Under the pieces are notes generated by a model. It was not told the origin of the DNA, ran no database searches, and saw nothing but the letters and a program-made list of their open reading frames with translations. The translations under genes and the position numbers were made by a program. This document shows, in pieces, positions 1 through 8,771 of a stretch of 64,000 nt of DNA (positions are counted from its first letter, which is position 1; each line of letters begins with the position of its first letter). Origin of the DNA: Bacillus sp. sid0103 (lineage in GTDB: Bacteria; Bacillota; Bacilli; Bacillales_B; DSM-18226); NCBI RefSeq assembly GCF_019219025.1, contig NZ_JAHUWN010000006.1, positions 186,001-250,000 on the forward strand, in the 5' to 3' direction.

Positions 1-1
1 C

Positions 2-1417
2 CCGGAAACAGAGGTCGTTAAAAGAGGTTATCTGGAATTGGCTGCGTTTCTGGATTCGGTTGGTACAAAGAAATTTAATGAGTCCAGAAATCGCTTGATG
101 TCGGTACTAAAAGAAGCAGAGGAAACACTTGCTGCGGGATATATACCTTGGCGAACCACAGACCTATTTAATCGTTTATACGTGCTAAATAATCATGCTA
201 ATAAAATCTTTTTATGTGTCCTTGAAAATTTTTCAGAACGTTATGTTATCCTTCCACCTGAATTAGGTCAGACTGTCCGGGAAATGGCTCATTCATTGGG
301 GAAGAAGGATAAGAGTGAAGGCGGGACCAAAAAAATTCTCCAGCCTGTTGAGGTGGACGAAAAAGTGGTTCATTTATTTACAAAAGTTTATGATGCCGAT
401 GCGATTATGAATGAACCAATTTCCAAAATAAATCAAACCATTCAAATCTTCAAACCATCTTATAAGACAGTTTTTATGGGAGCCTTTCATAAAGACTCGA
501 TTGTTTTTATTACGGCGATACAACTTGGGGTTATCACAATCATTGCTGCTATTATTGCCTTTCAGTTTGGATTGGTCCGCTCCTATTGGGTGCCATTATC
601 TTGTGTAGCTGTTTTGTCAGGTTCGACGATTGTAGCCACTTATCATCGTGCGATTCAAAGAGGATTTGGCACCATACTTGGTATCTTAATAGCTAGTTTC
701 ATTCTAGCTACACACCCTGATGGCTATATAATTGCTTTTTTTATCTTACTATTGACGTTTATTACCGAACTTTTTATTGTGAAAAATTATGGATTAGCGG
801 CCCTATTTTTTACACCGAATGCATTACTAATGGCAGAAAGCACAAGTCAGGAAAGCCTTAGCTTTGCTTATTTTGCTTCGGCTAGATTAATCGATGTTGT
901 GATCGGAATTTGTATAGGTATCATCGGTATATGGTTGGTTGGAAGACGGTCCGCCTCTAGTCGACTGCCGCATTTAATTACCACAACCATTCGAAGTCAG
1001 GCGCATTTTTTGTTCATCCTCTTTTCAGAACAAGGGGATGGTTTTATTGCTTCTGAGAGTAGGGAATTGAAAAAAATGCGCACGAATATTATAAATTTAA
1101 TAACTCTCTATAATACAGCGGCGGGAGAGATTCCAGTTAATCAAAAGGCTGTGGAAAATTATTGGTCTGTTATTTTTGCGATTGAGCATTTAGGATATTT
1201 ACTAGAAAAATGTTCAAAAACTGAAGAGCGGCCATTTCTTTCGGATGAAAAACTGTCCAAGTTGCTCTATGTATTTGAGACGATGGCCAATGCTGCCGAG
1301 CGGCAACGTCCACCTTATTTAAAAAATGTCCCTGAAATCGAAGGTTTTTCTAGCATTAAAAATGAAATTATCCACCTGCAAAGATCGCTTCAAAGTGAAG
1401 TCAAGGTTTCTAAGTAA
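2..1417 (+). CDS. FUSC-family membrane protein, 5' end outside window
   Basis: The reading frame is open from the first bases, so the N-terminal membrane half is missing; 471 residues are visible. They begin with a soluble helical segment of about 145 residues, followed by a block of hydrophobic helices (roughly residues 160-315) carrying the FUSC_2-like RSYWVPLS and TYHRAIQRGFGTILG motifs, then a soluble helical tail. The family (YccS, AaeB relatives) contains inner-membrane proteins, some of which export aromatic acids, but the substrate here is unknown. A TTG at 38 could be read as a start but has no ribosome site, and the upstream codons stay in frame. Family call is firm, function is not. 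Confidence 0.75.
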   Translation, partial: PETEVVKRGYLELAAFLDSVGTKKFNESRNRLMSVLKEAEETLAAGYIPWRTTDLFNRLYVLNNHANKIFLCVLENFSERYVILPPELGQTVREMAHSLGKKDKSEGGTKKILQPVEVDEKVVHLFTKVYDADAIMNEPISKINQTIQIFKPSYKTVFMGAFHKDSIVFITAIQLGVITIIAAIIAFQFGLVRSYWVPLSCVAVLSGSTIVATYHRAIQRGFGTILGILIASFILATHPDGYIIAFFILLLTFITELFIVKNYGLAALFFTPNALLMAESTSQESLSFAYFASARLIDVVIGICIGIIGIWLVGRRSASSRLPHLITTTIRSQAHFLFILFSEQGDGFIASESRELKKMRTNIINLITLYNTAAGEIPVNQKAVENYWSVIFAIEHLGYLLEKCSKTEERPFLSDEKLSKLLYVFETMANAAERQRPPYLKNVPEIEGFSSIKNEIIHLQRSLQSEVKVSK

Positions 1418-1419
1418 CG

Positions 1420-1581
1420 GCACCTGATATTATTGGGAAAGGCATCGCGAATCCGATTGGCCAGATCTGGACGGCCAAAATGATGTTGGACCATTTTGGT
1501 GAAGTGGAGTTGGGAAATTTATTGCTTGATACAATTGAGTGTGTAACAAATGCAGGGATCGGTTCCATTCCGATTAACTAG
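1420..1581 (+). pseudogene. C-terminal remnant of a tartrate/isopropylmalate-type dehydrogenase
   Basis: Fifty-three open codons end in TAG and read APDIIGKGIANPIGQIW, then TAKMMLDHFGE, which is the C-terminal signature of beta-decarboxylating dehydrogenases of the tartrate dehydrogenase (YcsA-like) group. No start codon, ribosome site or NAD-binding region is present, and the FUSC stop lies just 2 bases upstream. This is the tail of a deleted gene. Its stop codon falls inside the inverted repeat that follows. Confidence 0.75.
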
Positions 1582-1609
1582 TTAATATATTGTAATGTAT
1601 TAACTAGTT
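1576..1609. promoter_or_regulatory. 34-bp inverted repeat, probable operator
   Basis: Arms AACTAGTTAATATATT (1576-1591) and AATGTATTAACTAGTT (1594-1609) are complementary at 15 of 16 positions around a 2-bp centre. The dyad ends 18 bases before the ATG of the downstream membrane protein gene. No T-run follows, so an operator is likelier than a terminator. It does not match the BirA, BioR or CodY consensus as I know them. Confidence 0.55.
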
Positions 1610-1627
1610 AAGACAGGGGTGGAACCG

Positions 1628-2179
1628 ATGTATTTATTCAAATCAATTTCGGGTGAAATTAAATCAGCAAAGCAAGTCTTTAAACATCAAACAAAAACAA
1701 AACGTCTGGTTTTAGCTGCTCTTTTTGCCAGCATTGCGGCAGTTCTCCAAGCTGCAGGCGGTTTTATTCCTGTCCTTGGGTATTTTATCAGTCCATTTGC
1801 AACAGCCCCAATCCTTCTCTGTTCGATGCTTTCACTTCCGCTTGGAGCTATGGCCTATTTTCTTACCAACTTATTGCTAGTTATCCTCCAGCCTAGCGAA
1901 TTGTTTGTCTTTCCATTTACAACTGGCTTACTAGGACTAGGCACCGGTTTCGCTTTTTACTTTTTCAAAAAAAGATTAACGATCATCGCAGTAGGTGCGG
2001 CTTTTTTAACTTTAGGTATTCTGATCCTTCTTAGTGTTTTTAACTTCCCCGTTTTAGGGCCCGCCGTTTCTACTTCCTTTTCCTTGTTAACCACTGGCGT
2101 AATTTTTTTATTTTCTTTCATTTATAACTGGATCTGGGTCGATATGGGAATATTCTTTTTAAAAAGGGCTATCTCTTAG
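1628..2179 (+). CDS. ECF-transporter S-component-like membrane protein
   Basis: A 183-residue protein with a short charged N-terminus (many Lys) and about five to six hydrophobic segments from residue 28 to the end. Size and layout resemble substrate-binding S components of ECF vitamin transporters (BioY/ThiT size class), but I see no diagnostic motif and no T or A component nearby, so an orphan S component using a shared energising module is only a suggestion. ATG at 1628 is chosen because AGGGGTGG lies 5 bases upstream; the GTG at 1619 overlaps that ribosome site. Likely regulated through the 34-bp dyad just upstream. Confidence 0.5.
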   Translation: MYLFKSISGEIKSAKQVFKHQTKTKRLVLAALFASIAAVLQAAGGFIPVLGYFISPFATAPILLCSMLSLPLGAMAYFLTNLLLVILQPSELFVFPFTTGLLGLGTGFAFYFFKKRLTIIAVGAAFLTLGILILLSVFNFPVLGPAVSTSFSLLTTGVIFLFSFIYNWIWVDMGIFFLKRAIS

Positions 2180-2217
2180 TTACTTTCCAAATCACACCTG
2201 TTTCTTGAGGCTGGGTG

Positions 2218-3807
2218 TCAATTTTCCAAGACAACGTCGATTAAAACGATATTCTCCTTATACAGGAGTGCATCTTTGAGGATGTTATCAAATTCGACAA
2301 GGTTACGTGCCCGTTTTCCAGAAATTCCGAAACTGGCAGCCAATTTAACAAAATCTGGGTTTTGGAAGGTTGCTCCTTGGCTCTCGCCGAACTTTTGGTT
2401 CATTTGCTCCACCTCAAGTTTTAACATCGAGTCGTTTAAAACAAGGATAATGAAGGAGAGACCAAGCCGTTTGGCCGTCTCTATTTCAGCAAAATTCATT
2501 AGGGCCCCGCCATCACCGGTGATACAAATAACCGGAGCATCGGGACAAGCTAGCTTCGCCCCGATGGCTCCCGGTACGGCAATTCCCATTGATGCGAGCC
2601 CGTTTGAGATAATTAACCGATTAGGACCTTTCGGCTGAAATGTTCGCGCAATTGAAACCTTATGGGAACCGACATCAGATATCACGATCGTTTCCTCTGA
2701 AGTATGAGCTTCAATACTGTGGAGAACATTCTCAATCGCAAAGGAAAGAGTATTGGGTTGATACGGGTCAATTTGATAAACAGTTTTTATGTTTTCCTTG
2801 AGTTTATCTGTTGGAACCCAGGATTTCGTTGGGAGGACGGATTGATTTAGGCGCTGCAAGGTTTTCCTTATATTCCCAACCAATTCCACCTTAACAGGGT
2901 AATATTCATTGATTTCTGCAGGTAATGTATCGATATGTAAAACAGGAAGTTTCCTTCCATTCCAATCTTTTGGCAGTTTTTCAACAAAGTCAAATCCGAT
3001 GACAATCAAGAGATCAGCCTCATTTAAACCAGGTCCTACTTCATCGTTTTCCTTAAATCCGAAGGTAAAGAAATTAAGGGGATGTTCTTTAAAAAGCACC
3101 CCTTTTGCCATAAAACTATGTGTAACAGGGGATTGAAGGGTCTCAATAAAGGGTAGAAGTTCAGAGACAGCCTCCTGCCTAATGACCCCGTTACCAACAA
3201 TGATAAAGGGTTTCAGACTTTTTTTGATCAGGGTATTTGCTGCTTCGATTGACTCGTTAACAGGAATACATTCTGGCAATGATGTCACGGGTAGTGGCTC
3301 ACCTGGAATCATTTGAGTGGCAAAGTTCTCTGGTAAACTAATGGTGACGGAACCCGTTTTTTCCATTTTTGCTATCCTAAATGCTTTTCGGATGATCGCC
3401 GGGACTGTTTGTGATTCATTGATTTGTGTGCTCCATTTTGATACAGGTTCGAACATTTTTACGATATCGATGTATTGATGGGATTCTTTATGGTGACGTT
3501 CCAAACCAGCCTGCCCAATTAAGGCCACTAAGGAGGAATGATCGAGCTGGGCGCTTGCAATTCCCGTCAATAAATTGGCAGCGCCAGGACCTAGGGTTGA
3601 TAAACATACCCCCACTTTTCCTGACAGTCTTCCATAAACATCGGCCATAAATGCTGCACCTTGCTCGTGCCTAACATTTACATACTGAATTTGGGACGAG
3701 TTTGATAGGGAATCAACGAGGTCCAATATTTCCGTGCCGACAATTCCAAACACATATTCCACGCCTTCGTTTTCTAAACAATGAACAAGTACATCCGTTA
3801 CTTTCAT
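2218..3807 (-). CDS. TPP-dependent acetolactate-synthase-like enzyme
   Basis: A 529-residue protein with the three-domain build of the acetohydroxyacid synthase/pyruvate oxidase family. The N-terminal Pyr domain has the catalytic glutamate in RHEQGA (E48); the C-terminal PP domain has the diphosphate/Mg motif GDGG (431-434) with Asn at 458. The family condenses or decarboxylates 2-oxo acids such as pyruvate. There is no small regulatory subunit gene next to it, so it is probably not the biosynthetic IlvB; a catabolic acetolactate synthase or other 2-oxo acid decarboxylase remains open. The second of two consecutive ATGs is chosen because GGAGG lies 5 bases before it; an ATG 12 bases upstream overlaps that site. 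Confidence 0.7.
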   Translation of the reverse strand: MKVTDVLVHCLENEGVEYVFGIVGTEILDLVDSLSNSSQIQYVNVRHEQGAAFMADVYGRLSGKVGVCLSTLGPGAANLLTGIASAQLDHSSLVALIGQAGLERHHKESHQYIDIVKMFEPVSKWSTQINESQTVPAIIRKAFRIAKMEKTGSVTISLPENFATQMIPGEPLPVTSLPECIPVNESIEAANTLIKKSLKPFIIVGNGVIRQEAVSELLPFIETLQSPVTHSFMAKGVLFKEHPLNFFTFGFKENDEVGPGLNEADLLIVIGFDFVEKLPKDWNGRKLPVLHIDTLPAEINEYYPVKVELVGNIRKTLQRLNQSVLPTKSWVPTDKLKENIKTVYQIDPYQPNTLSFAIENVLHSIEAHTSEETIVISDVGSHKVSIARTFQPKGPNRLIISNGLASMGIAVPGAIGAKLACPDAPVICITGDGGALMNFAEIETAKRLGLSFIILVLNDSMLKLEVEQMNQKFGESQGATFQNPDFVKLAASFGISGKRARNLVEFDNILKDALLYKENIVLIDVVLEN

Positions 3808-3844
3808 CATGTCCTCCATATCATGTTAATTACCTATGATTACC

Positions 3845-3931
3845 GATGCCTAAAATTTTTAACCGTTTTGGGCATCATACTTCTCGTATGGTTACCGCTA
3901 ACAACCATTTTTCACCTTTCCGGTGACCATA
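3845..3931 (-). promoter_or_regulatory. two adjacent stem-loops upstream of the acetolactate-synthase-like gene
   Basis: Two hairpins with one G-U wobble each: 3845-3855 pairs with 3866-3876 (GATGCCTAAAA / TTTTGGGCATC) and 3887-3897 pairs with 3921-3931 (TATGGTTACCG / CGGTGACCATA). They lie in the 245-bp divergent intergenic region, within about 125 bases of the minus-strand start, and could form a structured 5' leader. No known riboswitch is recognised. Confidence 0.4.
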
Positions 3932-4052
3932 TGTTTCCTACCCATATTCTTTCCTAAATCCGATTTTATTTTAATAAGGAAAATAAAAGCATTAACTTTG
4001 TTTTCTCATTTAATCGTTTGTTATCATTAAATTAGTAAAATAAGGGAGCTGA

Positions 4053-4997
4053 ATGTACATGACAACGAAACTGATTCAAATCGGGAAAACAGAGTTATTG
4101 GTCAATCCAATTGGTCTTGGAACCAATGCCGTTGGAGGACATAATCTTTTTCCAAACCTTGATGAAGAAGCCGGGAGAGAGTTAGTTCGTACAGGTCTGG
4201 CTAATGGGATTAATTTCTTAGACACAGCCTATGTCTATGGATTGGGGCGATCAGAAGAAATCATTGGGGAAGTCGTGAAAGAAAGCGGAAATCGTTCAGA
4301 AATTGTCATTGCATCTAAAGCAGCCCATAAATTAAGTGGAAATGAAATGCACCTAGATAACTCACCCGCTTTTTTAAAACAAGCCGTCGAAGAGAGTTTA
4401 AAACGGCTTCAAACAGATTATATCGATCTATTTTATATTCATTTTCCCGACCAAGATACACCAAAAGCCGAAGCGGTAGGGGCATTAAAACAATTGAAGG
4501 ATGAAGGGAAAATCAGATCGATTGGGGTTTCTAATTTTACTTTTGATCAATTGAAAGAAGCGAATAAGGATGGTTACGTAGATGTCTACCAAGGCGAATA
4601 CAACTTATTAAGCCGCAGTGCCGAGCGAGAATTATTTCCATACGTGACCAAACAGCAAATTTCTTTTGTCCCATTTTATCCGCTAGCTTCTGGATTATTA
4701 ACGGGAAAGTATGCGAGCGAAACTGAAATAAGTGAAAAGAATCGCAAAAGACCACAATTTCAGGAAGGCGTATACGAACAAAATTTGGAAAAAATAGAGC
4801 TTGTTCGTAAAATTGCATCAGCAAAGGGGGCGGAGGTTGCCCAAATCATTTTGGCTTGGTATCTGTCTCGTCCATGTATCGACGTGATCATTCCAGGTGC
4901 AAAGCGAGCGGACCAAGTGCTACATAATCTTAAAACCTTAGAGGTTCAGTTAACAGCTGAAGAGATTCAAGAAATCGATCGAATATTTCCATCATAA
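4053..4997 (+). CDS. aldo/keto reductase
   Basis: A 314-residue NADPH-dependent oxidoreductase of the (beta/alpha)8 AKR superfamily. The catalytic tetrad is visible: D57 and Y62 in FLDTAYVYG, K89 in IASKAAHK and H130 in LFYIH. The family reduces aldehydes and ketones; closest in style to Bacillus YhdN/IolS general stress reductases, but the substrate is not predictable. AAGGGAG precedes the ATG at 4053 by 4 bases; a second ATG at 4059 would also work. It stands alone and is closed by a strong hairpin terminator. Confidence 0.85.
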   Translation: MYMTTKLIQIGKTELLVNPIGLGTNAVGGHNLFPNLDEEAGRELVRTGLANGINFLDTAYVYGLGRSEEIIGEVVKESGNRSEIVIASKAAHKLSGNEMHLDNSPAFLKQAVEESLKRLQTDYIDLFYIHFPDQDTPKAEAVGALKQLKDEGKIRSIGVSNFTFDQLKEANKDGYVDVYQGEYNLLSRSAERELFPYVTKQQISFVPFYPLASGLLTGKYASETEISEKNRKRPQFQEGVYEQNLEKIELVRKIASAKGAEVAQIILAWYLSRPCIDVIIPGAKRADQVLHNLKTLEVQLTAEEIQEIDRIFPS

Positions 4998-5008
4998 AGG
5001 GAAAAGAA

Positions 5009-5053
5009 AAGCCGTGAATAATGATATTTTATCACTTTTTCACGGCTTATTTT
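5009..5053 (+). terminator. rho-independent terminator
   Basis: AAGCCGTGAA (5009-5018) pairs perfectly with TTCACGGCTT (5039-5048), followed by ATTTTA. It closes the aldo/keto reductase gene. Confidence 0.75.
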
Positions 5054-5264
5054 AATGAACTAAGGAATAATAATAATCATTCTTTATTTAATCGCTGCTT
5101 CTAGGAGGATAAAGGAAAAATTATCCTTGGTAATATATGATTTCGCTTACATTTCACAAATTTGCCCTTAATTATTCTATTTTTAATGTTATGATATTTG
5201 TAATAGGAATATGGAACTAATTGCCGATGGTTTTGAAAATCTGATATAAAAAGGAAGTATTCGT

Positions 5265-5837
5265 ATGAACATAAAACCTAAAAAACATCCTTTTTTTAAA
5301 CGACTTGGACGAGCTTTTAAGTTGAATTTTATTAAATTGCTTCGTTCTCCTGGTGGAGCCAAAAAAGTTTCTTTAGGATTTGCGATTGGCTTTGGCCTAG
5401 AAATGATTGTTCTTTCTTCTGCTTCCCTTATTTATATCGTATTTGTACCAATGGTTCGGATTGCAAGAGGTTCCTTGCCTGCAGCTATCATCGGAAATGT
5501 GATTGGAAAGCTATCCTTTTTACCTGTTCTGCTCCTTCCCTTTGCAAAAAAAATCGGTAAACTGATTTATCCCATTGACGGGAGAATTGGTCAAAAGTCA
5601 CCGTTTTCTTTTGGACCATTCATGCATGGCGATTTCCGTGGTGTGGTTGGTCTTCTTCATGGCGGGGTCCATGTGTTAATTGGGATGACAATCTTTGGGA
5701 TCATCCTTGGGATCATCTCTTACTTCCTTGTTCATTATTTTTATGAAAAAGAAAAAACGAAAAGACTGACGAGAATTCGAGATAAACAAGCCCTTCGTAA
5801 AAATAACTTGATCATGATTGATGCGACAAATAATTAA
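5265..5837 (+). CDS. DUF2062 membrane protein
   Basis: A 190-residue protein with a basic N-terminus, the GGAKKVSLGFAIGFGLEM segment typical of DUF2062, a second hydrophobic stretch around residues 75-95 and a C-terminal membrane segment near 135-160, ending in a basic tail. The family is widespread and uncharacterised; some members are fused to glycosyltransferases, suggesting an envelope role. AAAGGAAG precedes ATG 5265. The last 4 bases overlap the 3' end of the convergent SDR gene. Confidence 0.75.
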   Translation: MNIKPKKHPFFKRLGRAFKLNFIKLLRSPGGAKKVSLGFAIGFGLEMIVLSSASLIYIVFVPMVRIARGSLPAAIIGNVIGKLSFLPVLLLPFAKKIGKLIYPIDGRIGQKSPFSFGPFMHGDFRGVVGLLHGGVHVLIGMTIFGIILGIISYFLVHYFYEKEKTKRLTRIRDKQALRKNNLIMIDATNN

Positions 5838-6670
5838 GGTTTAAGGCGCTTAAGAATGATTGTTTCCAACAATTTCCACGGCAGTAAATTTTTTAACCTT
5901 ATCATATTCTTTACACCGGCCCCGATGGGATATCTAAGGTCAGGTAATTTTGGTTGCGAGGCAATTTGTGCAGCCAATTTCGCAACCTCGATGGGATTGC
6001 CATGATGGGGTTTTCCGCCTTCAATTTCATTAAGTAAACTCTCCATATAGGAGGTGTACGGGGACTGAGGATTGACCTCCATTCCGTTCACACTTGCCCA
6101 GATGTTGGTTTGATAAGAACCCGGCTCAATTAAGGAAACATCAATCCCAAATGGTTTCAGTTCGAGGCGTAAGCTTTCGCTATAACCCTCAAGAGCATAT
6201 TTGGATGCAACATAAGCAGATAAGCCTGGGAATCCTAATCTCCCGCTAATACTGCTGATATTGATTATTCTACCTTGTTTCTTTTCCCGCATTATTGGCA
6301 GAACCGCTTGAGTGACCGCAATTACTCCGAATAGGTTTGTTTCGAATTGCCTCCGATAATCATCAACTGATAATTCTTCACTAAAACCACCAAGGGCAAA
6401 CCCTGCATTGTTCACTAACAAGTCGACTGTGGTGTAAGCAACGAGAATGCTTCGAAAACGTTGAATCGAATCACTAGAAGTTACATCAAGCGGTTGAACA
6501 TTGATGAAATCCTCGACTTTGTTTTCTTTAGCAAGAGCTAATAATCGCTCTGCTTTCGAGATATCTCTCATGGTTGCGAGCACGGTAAAGCCCTTTAATG
6601 CTAATTCAATCACGGTTAACATCCCGAACCCGCTTGAAGACCCTGTAACAATTGCTGTTCTCTGCTTCAT
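5834..6670 (-). CDS. short-chain dehydrogenase/reductase
   Basis: A 278-residue classical SDR with TGSSSGFG cofactor loop (9-16), NNAG (87-90), and the Tyr-x3-Lys catalytic pair Y153/K157. The N-terminus MKQRTAIVTG matches family starts. The family performs NAD(P)-dependent oxidoreduction of hydroxyl/keto groups; C-terminal sequence (IEPGSYQTNIW) resembles the retinol/17-beta-HSD-like branch common in Bacillus, substrate unknown. GGAGG lies 5 bases before the ATG. Its 3' end overlaps the convergent DUF2062 gene by 4 bases. Confidence 0.85.
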   Translation of the reverse strand: MKQRTAIVTGSSSGFGMLTVIELALKGFTVLATMRDISKAERLLALAKENKVEDFINVQPLDVTSSDSIQRFRSILVAYTTVDLLVNNAGFALGGFSEELSVDDYRRQFETNLFGVIAVTQAVLPIMREKKQGRIINISSISGRLGFPGLSAYVASKYALEGYSESLRLELKPFGIDVSLIEPGSYQTNIWASVNGMEVNPQSPYTSYMESLLNEIEGGKPHHGNPIEVAKLAAQIASQPKLPDLRYPIGAGVKNMIRLKNLLPWKLLETIILKRLKP

Positions 6671-6740
6671 GATTACCTCCTTAACTGCCTTTTCTTCTAT
6701 TTAATCGTAAAAGGGAGAAGTTTGTATACCCAAAATGGAA

Positions 6741-6777
6741 AAAGGCTGTCCCAAATTACGAGGGACAGCCTCTTTTT
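6741..6777 (-). terminator. bidirectional terminator after the SASP gene
   Basis: AGGCTGTCCC (6743-6752) pairs with GGGACAGCCT (6762-6771); A-run on the left and T-run on the right make it usable from both sides. On the minus strand it follows the SASP stop by 17 bases. Confidence 0.8.
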
Positions 6778-6788
6778 GAAATCAACCG

Positions 6789-6983
6789 TTATTGATTTTG
6801 GTGATTTCGGAGGGTTTGTTCAGCATAGGCAACAAGACGTTTCGTCATTTCACCGCCGACTGAACCGTTAGCTCGTGCGGTCGTATCAGCACCAAGTTGA
6901 ACTCCAAACTCGTTGGCAATCTCTTCTTTCATTTGATCTAAAGCATTATCTGCTCCAGGAACCAATAGTTTGTTTCTAGCCAT
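6789..6983 (-). CDS. alpha/beta-type small acid-soluble spore protein
   Basis: A 64-residue DNA-binding spore protein. It shows the family pattern: N-terminal NKLLVPGA, the region [11 protein letters not shown] where the GPR germination protease cuts, then the conserved [16 protein letters not shown]. These proteins saturate spore DNA and protect it from UV and heat, and are degraded during germination. Expression is normally forespore-specific (sigma G); I could not pick out a convincing sigma G promoter upstream. GGGAGTGATGTATC precedes the ATG. Confidence 0.95.
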   Translation of the reverse strand: MARNKLLVPGADNALDQMKEEIANEFGVQLGADTTARANGSVGGEMTKRLVAYAEQTLRNHQNQ

Positions 6984-7248
6984 GATACATCACTCCCGAC
7001 GAAGGTTTTTTGTTGAGCAATTAGGAATCGCTCGTATATAATTTAACCGGTTTTGGTTCATTTCATTATCTGCGGAAAATGCGATTGTACTTTTTTAAAG
7101 TAAATGGTTCCAACTTTTGCTAAAATGTGAGAATGAAAAAGAGGAAGGAGGTGTCGTTGGTTTACCCAAGGGAATAGTGTTCCAATGATCGGGGATATTA
7201 TACTTATTGTTGGTAAACATTTATTTAGAAAAGTGAGTGATGACAGGT

Positions 7249-7389
7249 ATGATAGAATTCCCAAAGAATCTATATTGTGAAAAGTGCGGCAAGGAAACTG
7301 AACATATAGTACGTGAAGATGCATTAGAAATAGAGTATATTTGTAATGAGTGTAAAAATGAACAAGAGATTATTAAATCCTTTTTTTAA
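7249..7389 (+). CDS. 46-residue double-CxxC protein
   Basis: A small ORF (MIEFPKNLYCEKCGKETEH at the start) with CEKC and CNEC pairs spaced by 18 residues, as in a minimal zinc ribbon. GAGTGATGACAGG lies just upstream of ATG 7249. Not recognised as a named family. Its position between a spore gene and a repeat element gives no functional clue. Codon pattern and the paired cysteines support a real protein; the ribosome site is modest. Confidence 0.5.
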   Translation: MIEFPKNLYCEKCGKETEHIVREDALEIEYICNECKNEQEIIKSFF

Positions 7390-7393
7390 AAAT

Positions 7394-7537
7394 AGGCTAT
7401 GTTATAGCTTATTATTGATTTTGGCACCCTGTTGACTGGAGTAGAAGGCGCGAAGACTCCTGCGGGAGTCTCCCCGGACCGCCCGCGAACCGCACGCGCC
7501 TGGAGCGGAAATCAACAGGCAAGTGTAACAGAGTCTA
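7394..7537. repeat. Bacillaceae intergenic palindromic repeat, copy 1
   Basis: An element with nested terminal inverted repeats: outer GGCTATGTTA versus TAACAGAGTC, inner CTGTTGACT (7429) versus TCAACAG (7518). The GC-rich middle contains GACTCCTGCGGGAGTC. Shorter relatives occur at 12296 and 13666. Such non-coding MITE-like repeats are common between Bacillus genes. It ends 22 bases before the oxidase start. Confidence 0.65.
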
Positions 7538-7559
7538 AAAATAAAGAAATAGGTGTTAT

Positions 7560-8684
7560 ATGCAGAAAATAATTATAATTGGAGCAGGGATTCTGGGTGC
7601 ATCTACTGCCTATCACTCTGCGAAATTAGGTGCAGTGGTGACTTTAGTAGATCGAAGCGACACCGGACAGGCGACGGATGCTGCAGCAGGGATTGTATGT
7701 CCTTGGCTTTCGCAGCGGCGAAACAAAGCATGGTATCAATTAGCTAAAGGCGGAGCTCGTTACTACCCAGAATTAATTGCTCAATTAGAAGCAGATGGAG
7801 AGAGAGATACAGGCTATCAACAGGTAGGAGCAATTAGTCTACATACGGAAATGAATAAACTCGAACAAATGGCGGAACGAGCACGGAAACGTCGAGAGGA
7901 TGCACCTGAAATTGGAGAAATAACGATTCTATCGCCCACTGAAACAAAGCAATTATTTCCACCATTGTCTGAGCAATATGGTTCCGTTCATGTGAGTGGG
8001 GGAGCACGTGTAAAGGGTAGTGCATTACGTGACTCGTTAATTCGTGCTGCGAAAAAGAATGGAGTAACAGTTGTAAACGGGAATGCGTCCCTCGTAATGG
8101 AAGGAAACCAAGTGCTGGGGATTAAAACTGAGGATAAAATGTATTGCGCAGATCAGGTAATTGTTACGGCAGGAGCGTGGTCGAGAGAGCTTTTACAGCC
8201 ATTAGGTGTTCAGTTTTTAGTTAAGCCCCAAAAAGCGCAAATCGTTCACCTTGAATTGCCTGGAACAGATACGAGCCATTGGCCGGTGGTCATGCCTCCT
8301 CAAAATCATTATATCCTTACCTTTGATAATGGCCGAGTCGTTGTCGGTTCGACTCATGAAAATGAGGCTGGATTTGACACTCGTGTAACGGCTGGTGGAA
8401 TGAATGAGATATTAAGCAAAGCACTTGAAGTGGCTCCAGGGCTATCTGCATGTACATACCTTGAAACAAGAGTCGGTTTTCGGCCATTTACGCCAGGATT
8501 TTTGCCAGTCATCGGGGCGTTGCAAGGATTTGAAGGAATCTATGTTGCCAATGGTTTAGGGGCATCAGGGTTAACGAGTGGGCCGTATCTGGGTGCAGAA
8601 CTGGCCAAATTTGTCTTGGGGAACCATACAGAAATAGACCCAATCAACTATAATGTGGAAGGAGCACTTTCACCAGAAGCATAA
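7560..8684 (+). CDS. FAD-dependent oxidoreductase, DadA/glycine-oxidase type
   Basis: A 374-residue flavoprotein of the D-amino-acid oxidase (DAO) superfamily. The dinucleotide fold GAGILG is at 8-13, with the acidic end of strand 2 near TLVDRSD; a C-terminal GLGASGLTSGPYLG segment is the family's flavin-contacting motif. Members oxidatively deaminate D-amino acids, glycine, sarcosine or proline. No partner genes sit close enough to name a substrate. AGGTG lies 6 bases before the ATG. A short hairpin follows the stop. Confidence 0.8.
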   Translation: MQKIIIIGAGILGASTAYHSAKLGAVVTLVDRSDTGQATDAAAGIVCPWLSQRRNKAWYQLAKGGARYYPELIAQLEADGERDTGYQQVGAISLHTEMNKLEQMAERARKRREDAPEIGEITILSPTETKQLFPPLSEQYGSVHVSGGARVKGSALRDSLIRAAKKNGVTVVNGNASLVMEGNQVLGIKTEDKMYCADQVIVTAGAWSRELLQPLGVQFLVKPQKAQIVHLELPGTDTSHWPVVMPPQNHYILTFDNGRVVVGSTHENEAGFDTRVTAGGMNEILSKALEVAPGLSACTYLETRVGFRPFTPGFLPVIGALQGFEGIYVANGLGASGLTSGPYLGAELAKFVLGNHTEIDPINYNVEGALSPEA

Positions 8685-8692
8685 AAAGTCAA

Positions 8693-8723
8693 AGCACCCA
8701 TTTGGGTGCTGAGCCTTTATTGT
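8693..8723 (+). terminator. short hairpin, probable terminator
   Basis: AGCACCC (8693-8699) pairs with GGGTGCT (8704-8710) around a 4-base loop; the T-run behind it is weak. It separates the oxidase gene from the convergent LuxR gene. Confidence 0.5.
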
Positions 8724-8771
8724 TCTAATCAGGTCATATTTTCTCAGGGAATAAAGCGCTTTCTAAAAAAA

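Noticed and set aside
6721..6735. TTTGTATACCCAAAA upstream of the SDR gene, similar to the GntR operator
   Set aside because: The palindrome is less complete, it is 9 kb from the regulon, and the SDR has no functional link to it.
7058..7324. 88-codon minus-strand frame near the small double-CxxC gene
   Set aside because: No ribosome site, and the opposite strand holds a better-supported small ORF at 7249.
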